Notes: generated by a model not told the origin, from the letters alone. A stretch of 64,000 bases of DNA from Halosimplex pelagicum (GCF_013415905.1 NZ_CP058909.1:1-64000); one strand, 5' to 3'; positions 15,945 to 25,197 are shown, counted from the first letter of the stretch. A program made the numbers and translations.

Positions 15945-16952
15945 TCACCGCGGCCGCGCGGCGGGGTCGGCGCTCGTCGAGTCGGTCCCTTCGCCGCCGG
16001 CCGCGTCCGGGCGGTCAGTCTCGAACTGGGCGACGCCGACCCCCGCGACGACCGCGAGCACCGTGACGACGCCCGTCCAGACCACCGCGTCCGGGAACGA
16101 GGCCGCTGCCGACACGAACGAGGGGGCGCTCGCGTCGCCGCCCCCTGTCGTCACGTACCAGGTCACCGAGACCCACGCGACCAGCAATCCGCCCAGCGCG
16201 CCGGCGGCGACGATGCCGACGAACCGGCGGGACGGGGTCGCCACGCCCCGCCGGCTGACTGCCAGCACGCCCAGCGCCATTCCAGCGCCGATGACCACGA
16301 TATCGCCGGCCAGTTGACCCGCCTGGAGGTACGCCAGGACGGTCGCCCCGGTGGACCCGAACTGCGGGAGCGACGCCGCGACCCCGACGCCGTCGCCCGC
16401 GGTGATGGCGAGGTCGGCGACGGAGTTCAACAGGTATCCAGTCCCGGCCACGGTGGCCGCTCCGAGGGCGAGCGGTCCCAACTCCGCGTCCGACCGAACG
16501 GAGGTGTCGTCCCCGCAGGTCGACGCGAACGCGACGCCCGCCAGCGCGGCCACCGTGAGGATGCCGGGGACGCCGACGAGCAGCGTCACGACAGTGAGCA
16601 ACCCCAGGAACGGGTTCGACCCGTTCGAGCCGTTGAAGACGACCCATCCGGCAAGGACCAGAAGCAGCACCGTCGTGCCAGCGCTGGCCACGACGCCGAC
16701 GTACCGCAGGTACGCGGGGCCCACCTCGCGGTGGCGGGCCTCGCGATACCCCAGCGCGCAGGCGCCGGCGAGCGCGGCGACCGTTCCGAGCGCCCACAGC
16801 CCTTCCCAGAGGGCGAAACGGACGCTGGACGGCCCGAGGTCGGCCAGCCACGCGGGTCCGCGGATCGGGACGACCGCGGGACCGAACTGGACGGCCAAGG
16901 CGAGGACTGTCAGAACTGCCGGGAGGAGGACTGTTCGAGCGGCGCGGCGCAT
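15945..16952 (-). CDS. Multi-pass membrane protein of unknown function
   Basis: A 335-residue protein with about eight hydrophobic helices and a polar, acidic C-terminal tail of about 25 residues. No transporter or enzyme motif stands out. Possible channel-like features are lacking. It is read away from the HMA gene at 17070. Not recognised beyond being an integral membrane protein. Confidence 0.75.
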   Translation of the reverse strand: MRRAARTVLLPAVLTVLALAVQFGPAVVPIRGPAWLADLGPSSVRFALWEGLWALGTVAALAGACALGYREARHREVGPAYLRYVGVVASAGTTVLLLVLAGWVVFNGSNGSNPFLGLLTVVTLLVGVPGILTVAALAGVAFASTCGDDTSVRSDAELGPLALGAATVAGTGYLLNSVADLAITAGDGVGVAASLPQFGSTGATVLAYLQAGQLAGDIVVIGAGMALGVLAVSRRGVATPSRRFVGIVAAGALGGLLVAWVSVTWYVTTGGGDASAPSFVSAAASFPDAVVWTGVVTVLAVVAGVGVAQFETDRPDAAGGEGTDSTSADPAARPR

Positions 16953-17069
16953 ATCAGTCGTTCGGCCGTCTGGCTATTAAATGGTTTTCCAATCACACTT
17001 TTGCCCGGCCCCGTCGGACAGATCGCCGCCTCCGTGGTACACAAGAGCGTCGCGGCACAACGGTCGGGT

Positions 17070-17267
17070 ATGGGACAGCAGATCACCGTCACCGGCATGA
17101 GTTGCGGCGGCTGCGAACAGTCCGTCGAGGAGGCGCTGGAAGGTGTCGAGGGCGTCGAGTCGGCCTCTGCGGACCGGGCGGCCGAGACGGCGACCGTCGA
17201 GGGCGACGCCGACGCCGACGACCTCGTCGCCGCGGTCGAGGACGCCGGCTACGAGGCGTCGGCCTGA
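17070..17267 (+). CDS. Heavy-metal-associated (HMA) domain metallochaperone, CopZ-like
   Basis: A 65-residue single HMA domain. The metal-binding motif is GMSCGGCE, two cysteines that bind Cu(I) or a related soft metal. The ferredoxin-like beta-alpha-beta fold is evident from the VEEALEGVEGVESA and AAVEDAGYEA segments. It starts at ATG 17070. No copper ATPase or regulator is adjacent in this window. Copper chaperone role is inferred from the family. Confidence 0.9.
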   Translation: MGQQITVTGMSCGGCEQSVEEALEGVEGVESASADRAAETATVEGDADADDLVAAVEDAGYEASA

Positions 17268-17353
17268 GAGCGTTCCGGTGGTTCTCGGCGGATCGAGGCG
17301 CTTGCAGCGCCAGGGCGCGGGCACTTGCCCGCGGCGCGGCTACGTTCGCCACC

Positions 17354-17914
17354 ATGAGCGCCATCTCGCGTCGCGAACTGCTGGCGGCGACCGGGCTCGC
17401 CGCGACGGGCGGCCTCGGCGGCTGTCTCCTCCGCCAGAGCGGCCCGGGGACCGGACACATCTACGTCGAGAACACGGACGACACGACCCACCGCGTCGCG
17501 CTGTGGGTCGCGTCGCGGTCGGACGACGGCGACGGAACCCCGGGCGGAGCGGACGGAGCCACCGGAACCGGTGAGGGAACCGAGACGGCGGACCCGCTCG
17601 TCGCGGCCTGGTACCGCGTCCCCGCGGGGGACGCCGTCGAATTTCAGGAGGTGATCGAGAGCGGCGCCACCTACGAGGTGCGCGCGGCGCTGCCCGACGC
17701 GCCGCCGTCGGATCGGGTCACCGGCGTCGTCGGACCCTGCTCCGGCGACCCCGCCGGCGAGCGCGTCGTCAGCGTCCGCACCCGCCCCGACGGCCTCGGG
17801 ATCATCCCCTGGGGCTGCGAGGAGAGCTACACGAAAGGAGATATGAACTACGTCGACGCCGAGGAGCGCCGCCTCGAACCGGTCGAGGGGACGGTCGCGG
17901 CCCCCTCGGAGTAG
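17354..17914 (+). CDS. Tat-dependent lipoprotein
   Basis: A 186-residue protein. The signal has the twin-arginine motif SRRELLAATG followed by a lipobox GLGGC, so it is exported folded by Tat and then lipid-anchored, as is common in haloarchaea. The mature domain opens HIYVENTDDTTHRVALWV, similar to the lipoprotein at 7267-7728. A low-complexity Gly/Thr insertion (about 55-75) interrupts it. Two further cysteines (GPCSG and WGCEE) may form a disulfide. Function unknown. Confidence 0.75.
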   Translation: MSAISRRELLAATGLAATGGLGGCLLRQSGPGTGHIYVENTDDTTHRVALWVASRSDDGDGTPGGADGATGTGEGTETADPLVAAWYRVPAGDAVEFQEVIESGATYEVRAALPDAPPSDRVTGVVGPCSGDPAGERVVSVRTRPDGLGIIPWGCEESYTKGDMNYVDAEERRLEPVEGTVAAPSE

Positions 17915-17971
17915 CCGAGGACGAGGCCGGCAGCGAGAGCGAGCGCGAACGGACGCCCGCTCGACGCCCGC

Positions 17972-18955
17972 TCAGTCGTCGAGCGCGACCGACGCGAGCA
18001 GCGCTTCGAGCTGGATGCGCTCGTTGGCGCCGGTCGTGATCCGGTACTCGGTCTCGCCGATGCGGTCGAGCAGCCGGACGGCCGCCTCGTCCTCCAGGTC
18101 GAACTCCCACACCGAGCGGTGGAGCTGGTCGATCACGTCGCCGCCGGCGATGCCCTCCTCGGTGAGCAGCCGGTCGAGCGTCGACCGCGCGGCGGTGAAG
18201 TCGCCGTCGAGCGCCTGGTCGACCATCTCCTTGATCTCCTCCGGGCGGGCCGTCGAGGTGAGCGCGTAGACGGCCTCCTCGTCGACAACCTCGCCGGTGA
18301 CGGAGGCGGCCTGCAGGGCGTTGATCGCCTTGCGCATGTCGCCGTCGGCGGCGTAGACCAGCGCGTCGAGGCCGTCGTCGGTGACCTCGATGCCCTCCTC
18401 GCCGGCGATGTGGCGCATCTCCTCGGCGACCGCCTCGTCCGACAGCGGCGAGAAGCGAAAGACCGCACACCGGGACTGGATCGGGTCGATGATCTGGCTG
18501 GAGTAGTTACACGAGAGGATGAAGCGGACGTTGTTCGAGAACTGCTCCATCGTCCGGCGGAGCGCTCCTTGTGCGTCGGCGGTAAGGGCGTCGGCCTCGT
18601 CGAGAAATATGATTCGGTACTCGTAGCCGCCGAAGGACGTGCGCGCGAAGTTCTTGATGCGGTCGCGAACCACGTCGATGCCGCGCTCGTCGGAGGCGTT
18701 GAGTTCGAGGAAGTTCTCCCCCCAGTCGTCGCCGTAGAGTTCGCGGGCGATGGCCGTCGCGCTGGTCGTCTTCCCGATACCGGCCGGCCCCGAGAACATG
18801 AAGTGGCTGAGATCGTTGCGGTCGACGTAGCTCTGGAGGCGCTCGACGATGTCCTCCTGTCCGACGATCTCGTCGAGGGTCTGGGGGCGGTACTTCTCGA
18901 TCCAGACCTCCTCCCGTCCCGCCCGTGACCCCGAGTCCGTGTCGGCCTCGCTCAT
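17972..18955 (-). CDS. rfcA: Replication factor C small subunit
   Basis: A 327-residue clamp-loader ATPase. Walker A is GPAGIGKT, Walker B is FLDEADAL and the SRC arginine-finger motif is IQSRCAVF, all intact; the N-terminal [14 protein letters not shown] box is conserved. With the large subunit it loads PCNA. The start ATG 18955 follows from alignment of the EKYRP box about 20 residues in. The samp2 gene diverges immediately upstream; the pairing of rfcA with samp2 is also known from Haloferax. It is the active paralog of the gene at 68-1117. Confidence 0.95.
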   Translation of the reverse strand: MSEADTDSGSRAGREEVWIEKYRPQTLDEIVGQEDIVERLQSYVDRNDLSHFMFSGPAGIGKTTSATAIARELYGDDWGENFLELNASDERGIDVVRDRIKNFARTSFGGYEYRIIFLDEADALTADAQGALRRTMEQFSNNVRFILSCNYSSQIIDPIQSRCAVFRFSPLSDEAVAEEMRHIAGEEGIEVTDDGLDALVYAADGDMRKAINALQAASVTGEVVDEEAVYALTSTARPEEIKEMVDQALDGDFTAARSTLDRLLTEEGIAGGDVIDQLHRSVWEFDLEDEAAVRLLDRIGETEYRITTGANERIQLEALLASVALDD

Positions 18956-19060
18956 GCCCGGAGGGAGGCGACGACCGCCCGTAAACCTACCGAGTGGCCC
19001 CTCGGCCGCGACGCGCCCGGCGGACGACACGCTCAAGCCCGCGCGGACGGATCGACCGGT

Positions 19061-19261
19061 ATGCGCGTCACCGTCGCCGTCGCCGGCGAAGACACCCACG
19101 AAGTCGAGATCGGGGCGGACGCGACCTACGGCGACCTGCTCGACCCGCTGCCCTACGGCGCCCACGAGGTGTCCGTCCTCGTCGACGGCCGCCCCGTCCC
19201 CGAGGACGCCCCCGTCGAAGCCGAGCGGGTAGAGGTGCTGCGACTCGTCAAGGGCGGGTGA
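19061..19261 (+). CDS. samp2: Ubiquitin-like small archaeal modifier protein SAMP2
   Basis: A 66-residue beta-grasp protein ending in the Gly-Gly needed for C-terminal activation by the E1-like UbaA. The core [13 protein letters not shown] and the ending [11 protein letters not shown] strongly resemble Haloferax SAMP2, which both modifies lysines on proteins and supplies sulfur for tRNA thiolation. The conserved lysine just before the GG is present and may allow chains. It diverges from rfcA. Confidence 0.93.
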   Translation: MRVTVAVAGEDTHEVEIGADATYGDLLDPLPYGAHEVSVLVDGRPVPEDAPVEAERVEVLRLVKGG

Positions 19262-19272
19262 CCCGCGGGCGC

Positions 19273-19635
19273 TCACTCGCTCTCGCCGCCGGACGCGCCC
19301 GAGATGTCCGCTCCGGGCAGGAACGGGGCGGGCGGGTCGCTCGCCGCGTCGACGTCCGGGAGCCCGTCGAATCGTACCGTCTCCGTCTCGCGGTCGAAGT
19401 CGACGACGCCGGCGTCGTCCAGCATGGGGAGGTGACAGTGATAGAGGTCGAGCCTGACCGATTCGCGACCCGGCGCCGACGAGCGGTCCGCCCGGTCGAG
19501 GACGTGGTCCACGAGGTCGCCGACCGTCGCCGCGCCGTCCTCGTCGTCCCGCAGTCCGACGAGCGCGGACCGGCGGCGCTGGTTGGCAACGCATCGATAC
19601 AGCTCGTCCGTCGTGGCGCGGTCCCCGTCTGACAT
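19273..19635 (-). CDS. Haloarchaeal winged-helix-like protein (DUF7344 type)
   Basis: A 120-residue protein with the pattern of haloarchaeal DUF7344 regulators: an N-terminal helix [15 protein letters not shown], a segment [11 protein letters not shown], and the [19 protein letters not shown] motif typical of the wing. It probably binds DNA or acts as a regulatory adaptor. I start at ATG 19635. It sits downstream of, and may share a transcript with, the HTH-10 regulator at 19695. Target genes unknown. Confidence 0.8.
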   Translation of the reverse strand: MSDGDRATTDELYRCVANQRRRSALVGLRDDEDGAATVGDLVDHVLDRADRSSAPGRESVRLDLYHCHLPMLDDAGVVDFDRETETVRFDGLPDVDAASDPPAPFLPGADISGASGGESE

Positions 19636-19694
19636 CACCTCGGGATAGACGGCTGTCACGTAAATCCTCACACCACCATCATCCGAACGGTTTA

Positions 19695-20465
19695 TTACCG
19701 CGAGACGGCCGGGCGGTCGTCGAGTCCGACGCCGGCCGGGCTCCCCACCGCCAGCGTGTTTCCGAGGAGGTTCGTCTTCCCTCGCCGGAGTCGCTCGGAC
19801 AGCGCCTTCGGGGAGATGCCGAGCGAGTCGGCGACGTCTTCGAGGGTGGCCTCGCGCGGGATGTCGAAGTGGCCCATCTCGAGCGCGCGGAGCAGCGCCG
19901 TGCGCTGTTTCTCCGTGATGTCGTACTGGCCGAGTTCCGGGTCGGTGAGGTCGTAGAGGCTGACGACGCGCGGGTCGACGCCCGCCTCGCGGTACCGGTC
20001 CCGGAACGCCGACAGCGCGGCTCGGGACCGGAACCGGAACTTCAGGACCCACTCGTCGCCGCGCGCCCGAGCCCGGAGGAGCACCGCGTCCTCGGCGGCG
20101 TCGGCGCAGATACCGAAAAAGCCCGCGTCGGCCTCGTCCCACTCGACCTCGTAGAGCGCGCCACGGTCGAAGGCGACCACGCGCCGGACGCGGGCGACGG
20201 TCGGGTCGGACTCGACGGCCTCCCTGAACGCCGGGCAGTGACCGCCGGTCACCCAGAGATACGGCGCGGTCCTGTCGCTCCGCGGGACGATCGGTTCGAG
20301 TTCGACGACCGCGTCGGGGTGGTCGCCCAGCGCTCGTTCCAGCGCGAACGCCCCCGTCGGCACGGCGAACTCGTAGACGACCATCGTCTGGTCGTCCCCC
20401 GCGGCCTCGTCGGCCGTCGGAGAGCGGTTCCGTCGCTCGTCGTCCGAACTGTCGGGCGTGGACAT
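19695..20465 (-). CDS. Bacterio-opsin activator-like HTH regulator (HTH-10)
   Basis: A 256-residue haloarchaeal transcription regulator. The N-terminal two-thirds is the Bat-associated sensor-like domain; the C-terminus holds the HTH-10 module (YDITEKQRTALLRALEMG, then DVADSLGISPKALSERLRRG). I chose ATG 20465; internal ATGs are possible. The upstream gap to the divergent redoxin gene is 331 bp, so its control region may be large. Family is secure; the regulon is unknown. Confidence 0.88.
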   Translation of the reverse strand: MSTPDSSDDERRNRSPTADEAAGDDQTMVVYEFAVPTGAFALERALGDHPDAVVELEPIVPRSDRTAPYLWVTGGHCPAFREAVESDPTVARVRRVVAFDRGALYEVEWDEADAGFFGICADAAEDAVLLRARARGDEWVLKFRFRSRAALSAFRDRYREAGVDPRVVSLYDLTDPELGQYDITEKQRTALLRALEMGHFDIPREATLEDVADSLGISPKALSERLRRGKTNLLGNTLAVGSPAGVGLDDRPAVSR

Positions 20466-20796
20466 ACTGGTGGCCTCGCTGGTGCGGAACGCGTGCGCTC
20501 CGTGGTGTCCCGCGCGACGCCCGCGCGAGGAGAACGAGGGACGGTCCGACCGGCGCGCCACGGCGAATGCCGTACAATCCGGTTCAAACGGCCCTCTGCG
20601 ACGGGGCCGGACACACTGCGTGTAGCGGTTGTTCCGTCTATCAAACGAGAAGGGGGAGACGGAAAAGAACTGTGGCGGCGAGTAGCACGGGTCGGTGCGG
20701 AGGGCGCGACGGCCCGGCCGACCCCGACGGTACGGCCCGACAGCCGGCGTCCTCGGACGCAGTCGTTTTGACGGGCGGGCGTCTACGGGGGAAGCG
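20466..20796. other. Divergent intergenic region
   Basis: A 331-bp gap between the HTH-10 regulator (minus) and the redoxin gene (plus). It contains no persuasive coding frame or tRNA. A stretch near 20640-20660 (CAAACGAGAAGGGGGAGACG) is purine-rich. I see no clear TATA box close to either start, so long leaders are possible. Confidence 0.4.
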
Positions 20797-21291
20797 ATGA
20801 GTGCCAGGAAGCCCGCGCCGGCGTTCGAACTCCCCAACGTCGGACCGGGGCCGGACCCCTGTTCGCTGGCGACGCTGGCGGAAAACGAGTCGTTCGTCGT
20901 TCTCCTCTTTCACCACGACGACGCGTGCCACGACTGCCGCGCCCAGGCCAAGAAGGCCGGCGACCGCTACGCCGCCCTGCGCGCCCGCGACGCCGTCGCC
21001 GTCTCCGTCCTCCCGACCGGGCGCGAGGTCGCCGAGGACTGGCAGGAGCGGTTCGACCTCCCGCATCCGCTGCTAGTCGACCCCGAGGGGTCCGCCGGGG
21101 CCGACTACAGCCAGCCCGTCCGCCTCCCGATGTTCGCGGAACTCCCGATCTTCGGACGCCTGCCCGCGGTCGCCGTCGTCGACACGCGCGGCGCCGAGCC
21201 GGAGGTCGCCTGGACCTACCGCGGCCGGTCCACCTGGGACCACCCCTCGATGACGACCGTCCTCGAAGGCCTCGACAGTGTCCGGGAGTGA
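20797..21291 (+). CDS. Redoxin (AhpC/TSA-like) domain protein
   Basis: A 164-residue thioredoxin-fold protein. The first strand and FELPNVG opening match peroxiredoxin-like proteins, and the active-site region is HHDDACHDCRAQ, a Cys-X2-Cys where peroxiredoxins usually have a single cysteine. The LVDPEG and cis-Pro region (GRLPAVAVVD) are present. It is followed 26 bp later by a GNAT gene. A thiol-disulfide or peroxide-reducing role is likely; the substrate is unknown. Confidence 0.8.
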   Translation: MSARKPAPAFELPNVGPGPDPCSLATLAENESFVVLLFHHDDACHDCRAQAKKAGDRYAALRARDAVAVSVLPTGREVAEDWQERFDLPHPLLVDPEGSAGADYSQPVRLPMFAELPIFGRLPAVAVVDTRGAEPEVAWTYRGRSTWDHPSMTTVLEGLDSVRE

Positions 21292-21317
21292 GTCGCGATG
21301 CGACACCGGGTGGACCG

Positions 21318-21761
21318 ATGCGCGACGTGACCGTCCGCCCGGCGACGGTCGACGACGTGACCGGAATCCTCGGCGTTCTCGACGCCGCTGCACTCGAAAC
21401 CGACGCCGATCGCGTCCGGGCGAGAGTCGAGTGCGGCGACGCGTTCGTGGCCGTTCGAGACGAAACCGGGGTGGGATCCGACGGCGGGACGGTCCTCGGC
21501 GCGCTCGTGCTCGTCGACCGTGAGGACCCGGGCAGCGCCGAGATCGACGCGGTGGCCGTCCGGCGGCGCCGCCGCGGCCAGGGGATCGGTCGAGGGCTGG
21601 TCGCGGCGGCCGCCGACCGCTACGACCGAGTGGTCGCCGAGTTCGATCCGAAGGTGCGGCCATTCTACGAGTCGCTGGCGTTCGAGATCGAACCGATCGA
21701 CGGCGAGCGCGACCGCTATCGGGGCGTATCGGACGGGACAGTCCGGCAGAACGGCGGCTGA
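21318..21761 (+). CDS. GNAT-family N-acetyltransferase
   Basis: A 147-residue GNAT enzyme. It shows the N-terminal VRPATVDDVTGIL box, the acetyl-CoA pyrophosphate-binding loop RRRRGQGIGRGLV, and the FYESLAFEIEP motif near the C-terminus. Short compared with RimI. The acceptor (protein, small molecule or antibiotic) cannot be told. It follows the redoxin gene by 26 bp and is probably co-transcribed. Confidence 0.88.
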   Translation: MRDVTVRPATVDDVTGILGVLDAAALETDADRVRARVECGDAFVAVRDETGVGSDGGTVLGALVLVDREDPGSAEIDAVAVRRRRRGQGIGRGLVAAAADRYDRVVAEFDPKVRPFYESLAFEIEPIDGERDRYRGVSDGTVRQNGG

Positions 21762-21773
21762 GCGACCTCCGAC

Positions 21774-23213
21774 TCAGACCAGCGGCTCGACCAGGTCGCG
21801 ACCAGCAGCGAGCAGCTCGTCGACGCGCTCCTGAGAACTCCCCTCGGCGTAGACCCGCAGTTTCGGCTCCGTCCCGCTCGGGCGCATCAGCAGCCAGGTG
21901 CCGTCGGCGAGGAAGACCTTGAAGCCGTCCACCGTCGACACGTCCTCGACAGCCGAGCCGGCGAGTTCGTCGGGCAGGGCGCCCTCCAGATCGGCGAGGA
22001 CGGGGCCCTTGCGCTCGTCGGGGCAGTCGACGCTGACCCGGTCCTGGACGATGTCGCCGTGCCGTTCGAGGAGTGCGTCGACGCGGTCGTCGTACGGTTC
22101 GGCGGCGGCCACGGCGGCGGCGAGGAGGGCGACGGCGACGCCGTCCTTGTTGCGGACGTGGGTCGTGATGCCGAACCCGCCGCTCTCCTCGCCGCCCATC
22201 AGGGCGTCGTTGTCGGCCATGGCCTGCGCGACCCACTTGAAGCCGACCGCGGTCTCGTGGACCGACTGGCCGTGATCTTCGGCGACGCGGTCGACGATGC
22301 TGCTGGTCGAGACCGTGCGCACCACGTCGCCGCTCGTCTCCTCGTCGCTGGCCCAGAGTCCGCCGTCGAGCAGCGCCTCGTAGGTCGCGGCGAAGAAGAG
22401 GTTCGGGTCGAGGACGCCCCGACCGGGCGTGACGACGGCGATCCGGTCGGCGTCGCCGTCGTTGGCGACGCCCAGGTCGGCGCCCGAGTCGGCCACGCGG
22501 TCGGCGAGGTCGCCGAGGTGGTCGGCGGTGGGCTCGGGGGAGTCGCCGCCGAACTCGGGGTCCCGGTCGCAGCGCAGCCGTTCCACGTCGGCGCCGGCCC
22601 GTTCGAGGAGGAGGTCGGTGACGCCGCGGCCGCTGCCGTGCATCGCGTCGTAGACGACGGACAGTCCCGACAGGTCGGCGTCGACGGCGTCGAGCACGCG
22701 CTCGGTGTACGGTCCCACCAGATCGGCCTCCTCGACGCTCCCCCACTGCTCGTCGGGGAGCGGGTCGGGCTCGGCCAGGCGGTCGGCGAGCGCGTCGGTG
22801 ACCTCGGGGAGCGCCGGCGCGCCGCCCGCGGGGAGAAACTTCACGCCGTTGTACTCCGGCGGGTTGTGCGAGGCGGTGACCATCAGGCCGCCGGCGAGGT
22901 CGCGCTCGCGGACGGTCCAGGCGACGGCCGGCGTCGGCAGGTCACGGGGCGGGACGAGCACGTCGAAGCCGTTGGCGGCGAGCACGCGGGCGAGCTCCTC
23001 GGCGAAGCCTCGCGAGGTCTCGCGGGCGTCGTAGCCGACGGCGACGGTGGCGCCCCCGTCGTCGGCGCCGAGGGGACCGTCGCTCTCCTCGCGGAGGTAC
23101 GTCGCGACCGCCTGGCCGACCATGCGGACGCGCGGCTCGGTGAACTCGTCGAGCGTCGCGCGCCAGCCGTCGGTGCCGAACTCGATGGCGTCGGCGTCTG
23201 CGTCAGCGTTCAT
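21774..23213 (-). CDS. Phosphohexomutase (phosphoglucomutase/phosphomannomutase)
   Basis: A 479-residue alpha-D-phosphohexomutase that interconverts 1- and 6-phospho sugars. The phosphoserine loop is MVTASHNPPEYNG, the metal-binding loop NDGDADR, the sugar-binding loop GGEESGG and the phosphate-binding loop RPSGTEPKLRVYAE; all four are complete. I start at ATG 23213. A second member of this superfamily, GlmM-like, lies at 26704-28017, so the two probably have different sugars. The sugar preference is not evident from sequence. Confidence 0.92.
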   Translation of the reverse strand: MNADADADAIEFGTDGWRATLDEFTEPRVRMVGQAVATYLREESDGPLGADDGGATVAVGYDARETSRGFAEELARVLAANGFDVLVPPRDLPTPAVAWTVRERDLAGGLMVTASHNPPEYNGVKFLPAGGAPALPEVTDALADRLAEPDPLPDEQWGSVEEADLVGPYTERVLDAVDADLSGLSVVYDAMHGSGRGVTDLLLERAGADVERLRCDRDPEFGGDSPEPTADHLGDLADRVADSGADLGVANDGDADRIAVVTPGRGVLDPNLFFAATYEALLDGGLWASDEETSGDVVRTVSTSSIVDRVAEDHGQSVHETAVGFKWVAQAMADNDALMGGEESGGFGITTHVRNKDGVAVALLAAAVAAAEPYDDRVDALLERHGDIVQDRVSVDCPDERKGPVLADLEGALPDELAGSAVEDVSTVDGFKVFLADGTWLLMRPSGTEPKLRVYAEGSSQERVDELLAAGRDLVEPLV

Positions 23214-23330
23214 GCCCGTAGGCACCGCTCCCGGGCGGAAAAAGGTGTGTGCGTGGCGTGCTACCACGCTCGCCGGCGTCGGGGCGCCGCGCTCCCGGTC
23301 GCCGCCGCTCGCCGACCCCGCCGGAACCGC

Positions 23331-23654
23331 TCACCGCCCGTCGTCGGCCAGCAGGGCGACCGGCAGGTCGACGAACTCGGGCACGCCGCCCTCGGCGACG
23401 ACGCGCTCTTTCGCGGCCCGCGAACCGTCCTTGATCTCGTACTCCCGGGACATCGCGGCGGACTTCGAGTCGAAGCCCTCGACGTGGAGGAGTTCGACCG
23501 GCGTCCGGCCGCGGGTGTACTTGGCGCCCGCGCCCTCGTCGTGTTCGCGGACGCGGCGCTCCACGTCGGTGGTGTAGCCGGTGTAGAAGGTGCCGTCGTC
23601 GCACCGCAGAAGGTAGACGAAGTGGTCGGGATCGGTGGTCCGCGGTTCGGTCAT
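23331..23654 (-). CDS. GIY-YIG domain nuclease-like protein (UPF0213 type)
   Basis: A 107-residue protein of the UPF0213 group. The GIY-YIG core reads FVYLLRCDDGTFYTGYT, with the two strands YLL and YTG, and the catalytic-type Arg in DVERRVREH and Glu in SREYEIKDG. DNA cleavage or repair is suspected for the family but not established. It sits upstream of the phosphohexomutase and downstream of a small zinc-finger gene, all on the minus strand. Confidence 0.88.
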   Translation of the reverse strand: MTEPRTTDPDHFVYLLRCDDGTFYTGYTTDVERRVREHDEGAGAKYTRGRTPVELLHVEGFDSKSAAMSREYEIKDGSRAAKERVVAEGGVPEFVDLPVALLADDGR

Positions 23655-23669
23655 GGGGCTATGCGGGGA

Positions 23670-23819
23670 CTACGCTTCGGGGGCGCGCTCTCTCGCGACC
23701 TCGGCGATACCCGCGTTCGCCGAGCAGCTCGGACAGGCGTGGACCGCTCCGGTCTCGTCGGCGAAGACGCGGGCGAACTGGTCGGAGACGTGCGCACCGC
23801 AGTGATTACACGTTGGCAT
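23670..23819 (-). CDS. Small zinc-finger protein (DUF7563 type)
   Basis: A 49-residue protein with two CxxC knuckles (MPTCNHCG and ACPSCS) around the segment HVSDQFARVFADE. It resembles the 52-residue protein at 28219-28377: both have C-x2-CG, then a VFAD/VFT segment, then C-P-x-C. It starts at ATG 23819 rather than at the longer in-frame extension, which has no zinc-finger similarity. Such small haloarchaeal zinc proteins are common; their targets are unknown. Confidence 0.75.
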   Translation of the reverse strand: MPTCNHCGAHVSDQFARVFADETGAVHACPSCSANAGIAEVARERAPEA

Positions 23820-23943
23820 GCGTTTGGCCCGGCTGTCAACCGGTACCAGACCCTTGGCGCGCCCCGGATATAACGGGTGTACCAACGCTGTTTGGTGTCG
23901 TCGGTGTAACCGGGCGAGAGCCGCCATATCGACCGTCTTCGGC

Positions 23944-24714
23944 TCACCGGTCGGCCCGCGCGGCGTCGATCCGACGGGCGATCAGGCCGGCCTGCGCGCC
24001 CGCCGTGAAGCCGGCGTCGACGTTGACGACCGAGAGGGCGGTACACGACTGGAGCATCCCCGAGAGCGCGGCCTCGCCCTCGCCCGCGTGGCCGTACCCC
24101 GTCGAGACCGGGAGGCCGATTATCGGCACGTCGACCAGCCCCGCCAGCACCGTCGGGAGCGCGCCCTCGCGGCCGGCGGCGACGACGAGGACATCCTGCT
24201 CGCGCAGGACTTCGAGCGAGTCCACCACGCGCGCGAGCGAGGCGACGCCCACGTCGTCGACCCGCTCGACGGTCGCGCCCATCTCGCGGGCGATGGCGGC
24301 GGCCTCCCCCGCGGGGACCGCATCGGAGGTGCCGGCGGTCACGACCCCGACGGCGGCGTCCAGGTCCGGCCGCTCGAAGTCGGGGACCGTCGCGACGACG
24401 ACGCCCGAGCGGCCGTCGGCGTCGACGGTCGCCTCCGGGTGGTCGGCGGCCAGCACGTCGCGGACGGCGTCCTCGACGGCCTCGTCGGCGCGGGTCACGA
24501 CCGCTCGGCCGGTCGTCTCGACGGATGTGGAGGCCAGCGCCGCGACCTCCGCCGGTGTCTTGCCCGCAGCCAGCACCGCCTCCGGGACGCCGCTGCGGGT
24601 CGCCCGGGCCGCGTCGAACCGCCCGGCGTCGCCGGTGGCGTAGCCCGCGAGTTCCGCCTCGGCCTCGGCGGGCGAAACGTCGCCCGCCGCGACCGCTTCG
24701 AGTAGTTCGCGCAT
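23944..24714 (-). CDS. larB: LarB-like (PurE-related) nickel pincer cofactor carboxylase/hydrolase
   Basis: A 256-residue protein. The C-terminal half is PurE-like, with TAGTSDAVPAGEA, AAGREGALPTVLAGL and the GYGHAGEGEAALSGML-like block, and ends in a VDAGFTAGAQAG motif typical of LarB. LarB carboxylates nicotinic acid adenine dinucleotide in synthesis of the nickel pincer cofactor of lactate racemase-type enzymes. I use ATG 24714; ATG 24723, three codons upstream, is an alternative. No larC or larE is nearby, so the link to the cofactor pathway is by family. Confidence 0.88.
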   Translation of the reverse strand: MRELLEAVAAGDVSPAEAEAELAGYATGDAGRFDAARATRSGVPEAVLAAGKTPAEVAALASTSVETTGRAVVTRADEAVEDAVRDVLAADHPEATVDADGRSGVVVATVPDFERPDLDAAVGVVTAGTSDAVPAGEAAAIAREMGATVERVDDVGVASLARVVDSLEVLREQDVLVVAAGREGALPTVLAGLVDVPIIGLPVSTGYGHAGEGEAALSGMLQSCTALSVVNVDAGFTAGAQAGLIARRIDAARADR

Positions 24715-24978
24715 ACCCCCCATGCGCGTTCGATCCACTTGACCGTCCCTCTTTTCGGCCGTGGCCGCCCGCTCCGCGGGCGGCGCGGACGCCGGGCCCT
24801 CAGCCACGCCGGAGCGCGCGCGAGCGGCCCCACACCCCCGAACGGGCCGATTTCCGCGCGGTCCGACACCGCCGTTCCCAAAAGATACTTAAACTCCCGT
24901 CGCTCGCAGGCCCCGACCACGCCGGAGCGGCGCTTAGACCCCCGACAAAGCCGGCGAGACTGCGTATAATTGGGAAAG

Positions 24979-24986
24979 TTTATAAA
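24979..24986 (+). promoter_or_regulatory. TATA box of the histone-fold gene
   Basis: TTTATAAA centred about 29 nt before ATG 25012, with A-rich flanks. It implies a strong leaderless promoter. Confidence 0.8.
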
Positions 24987-25011
24987 CCATCCATTTGTTC
25001 ACGTGACTTGT

Positions 25012-25179
25012 ATGGCAGACCTCATTGTCAAGAACTCGGTCAAGGAAGCGCTCGAAGACATGAACGTCTCCCGCGACTTTTACGACGCCCTCGACGAGGA
25101 AGTAGAGGAGCTCCTCGACGAAGCGCAGCGACGCGCCGAGGCCAACGACCGGAAGACGGTTCAGCCGCGCGACCTGTAA
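25012..25179 (+). CDS. Small histone-fold protein (DUF1931 type)
   Basis: A 55-residue protein, MADLIVKNSVKEAL at the start and NDRKTVQPRDL at the end. The spacing of helix, loop and final RKTVQPRDL resembles the end of histone folds (RKTV-RDL), and the length fits the DUF1931 family of short histone-like proteins. It may bind DNA or act in stress. A strong TATA box precedes it, and a T-rich tract follows the stop. Chromatin role is inferred, not shown. Confidence 0.8.
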   Translation: MADLIVKNSVKEALEDMNVSRDFYDALDEEVEELLDEAQRRAEANDRKTVQPRDL

Positions 25180-25197
25180 GGTCGACTCAACAGCGAA

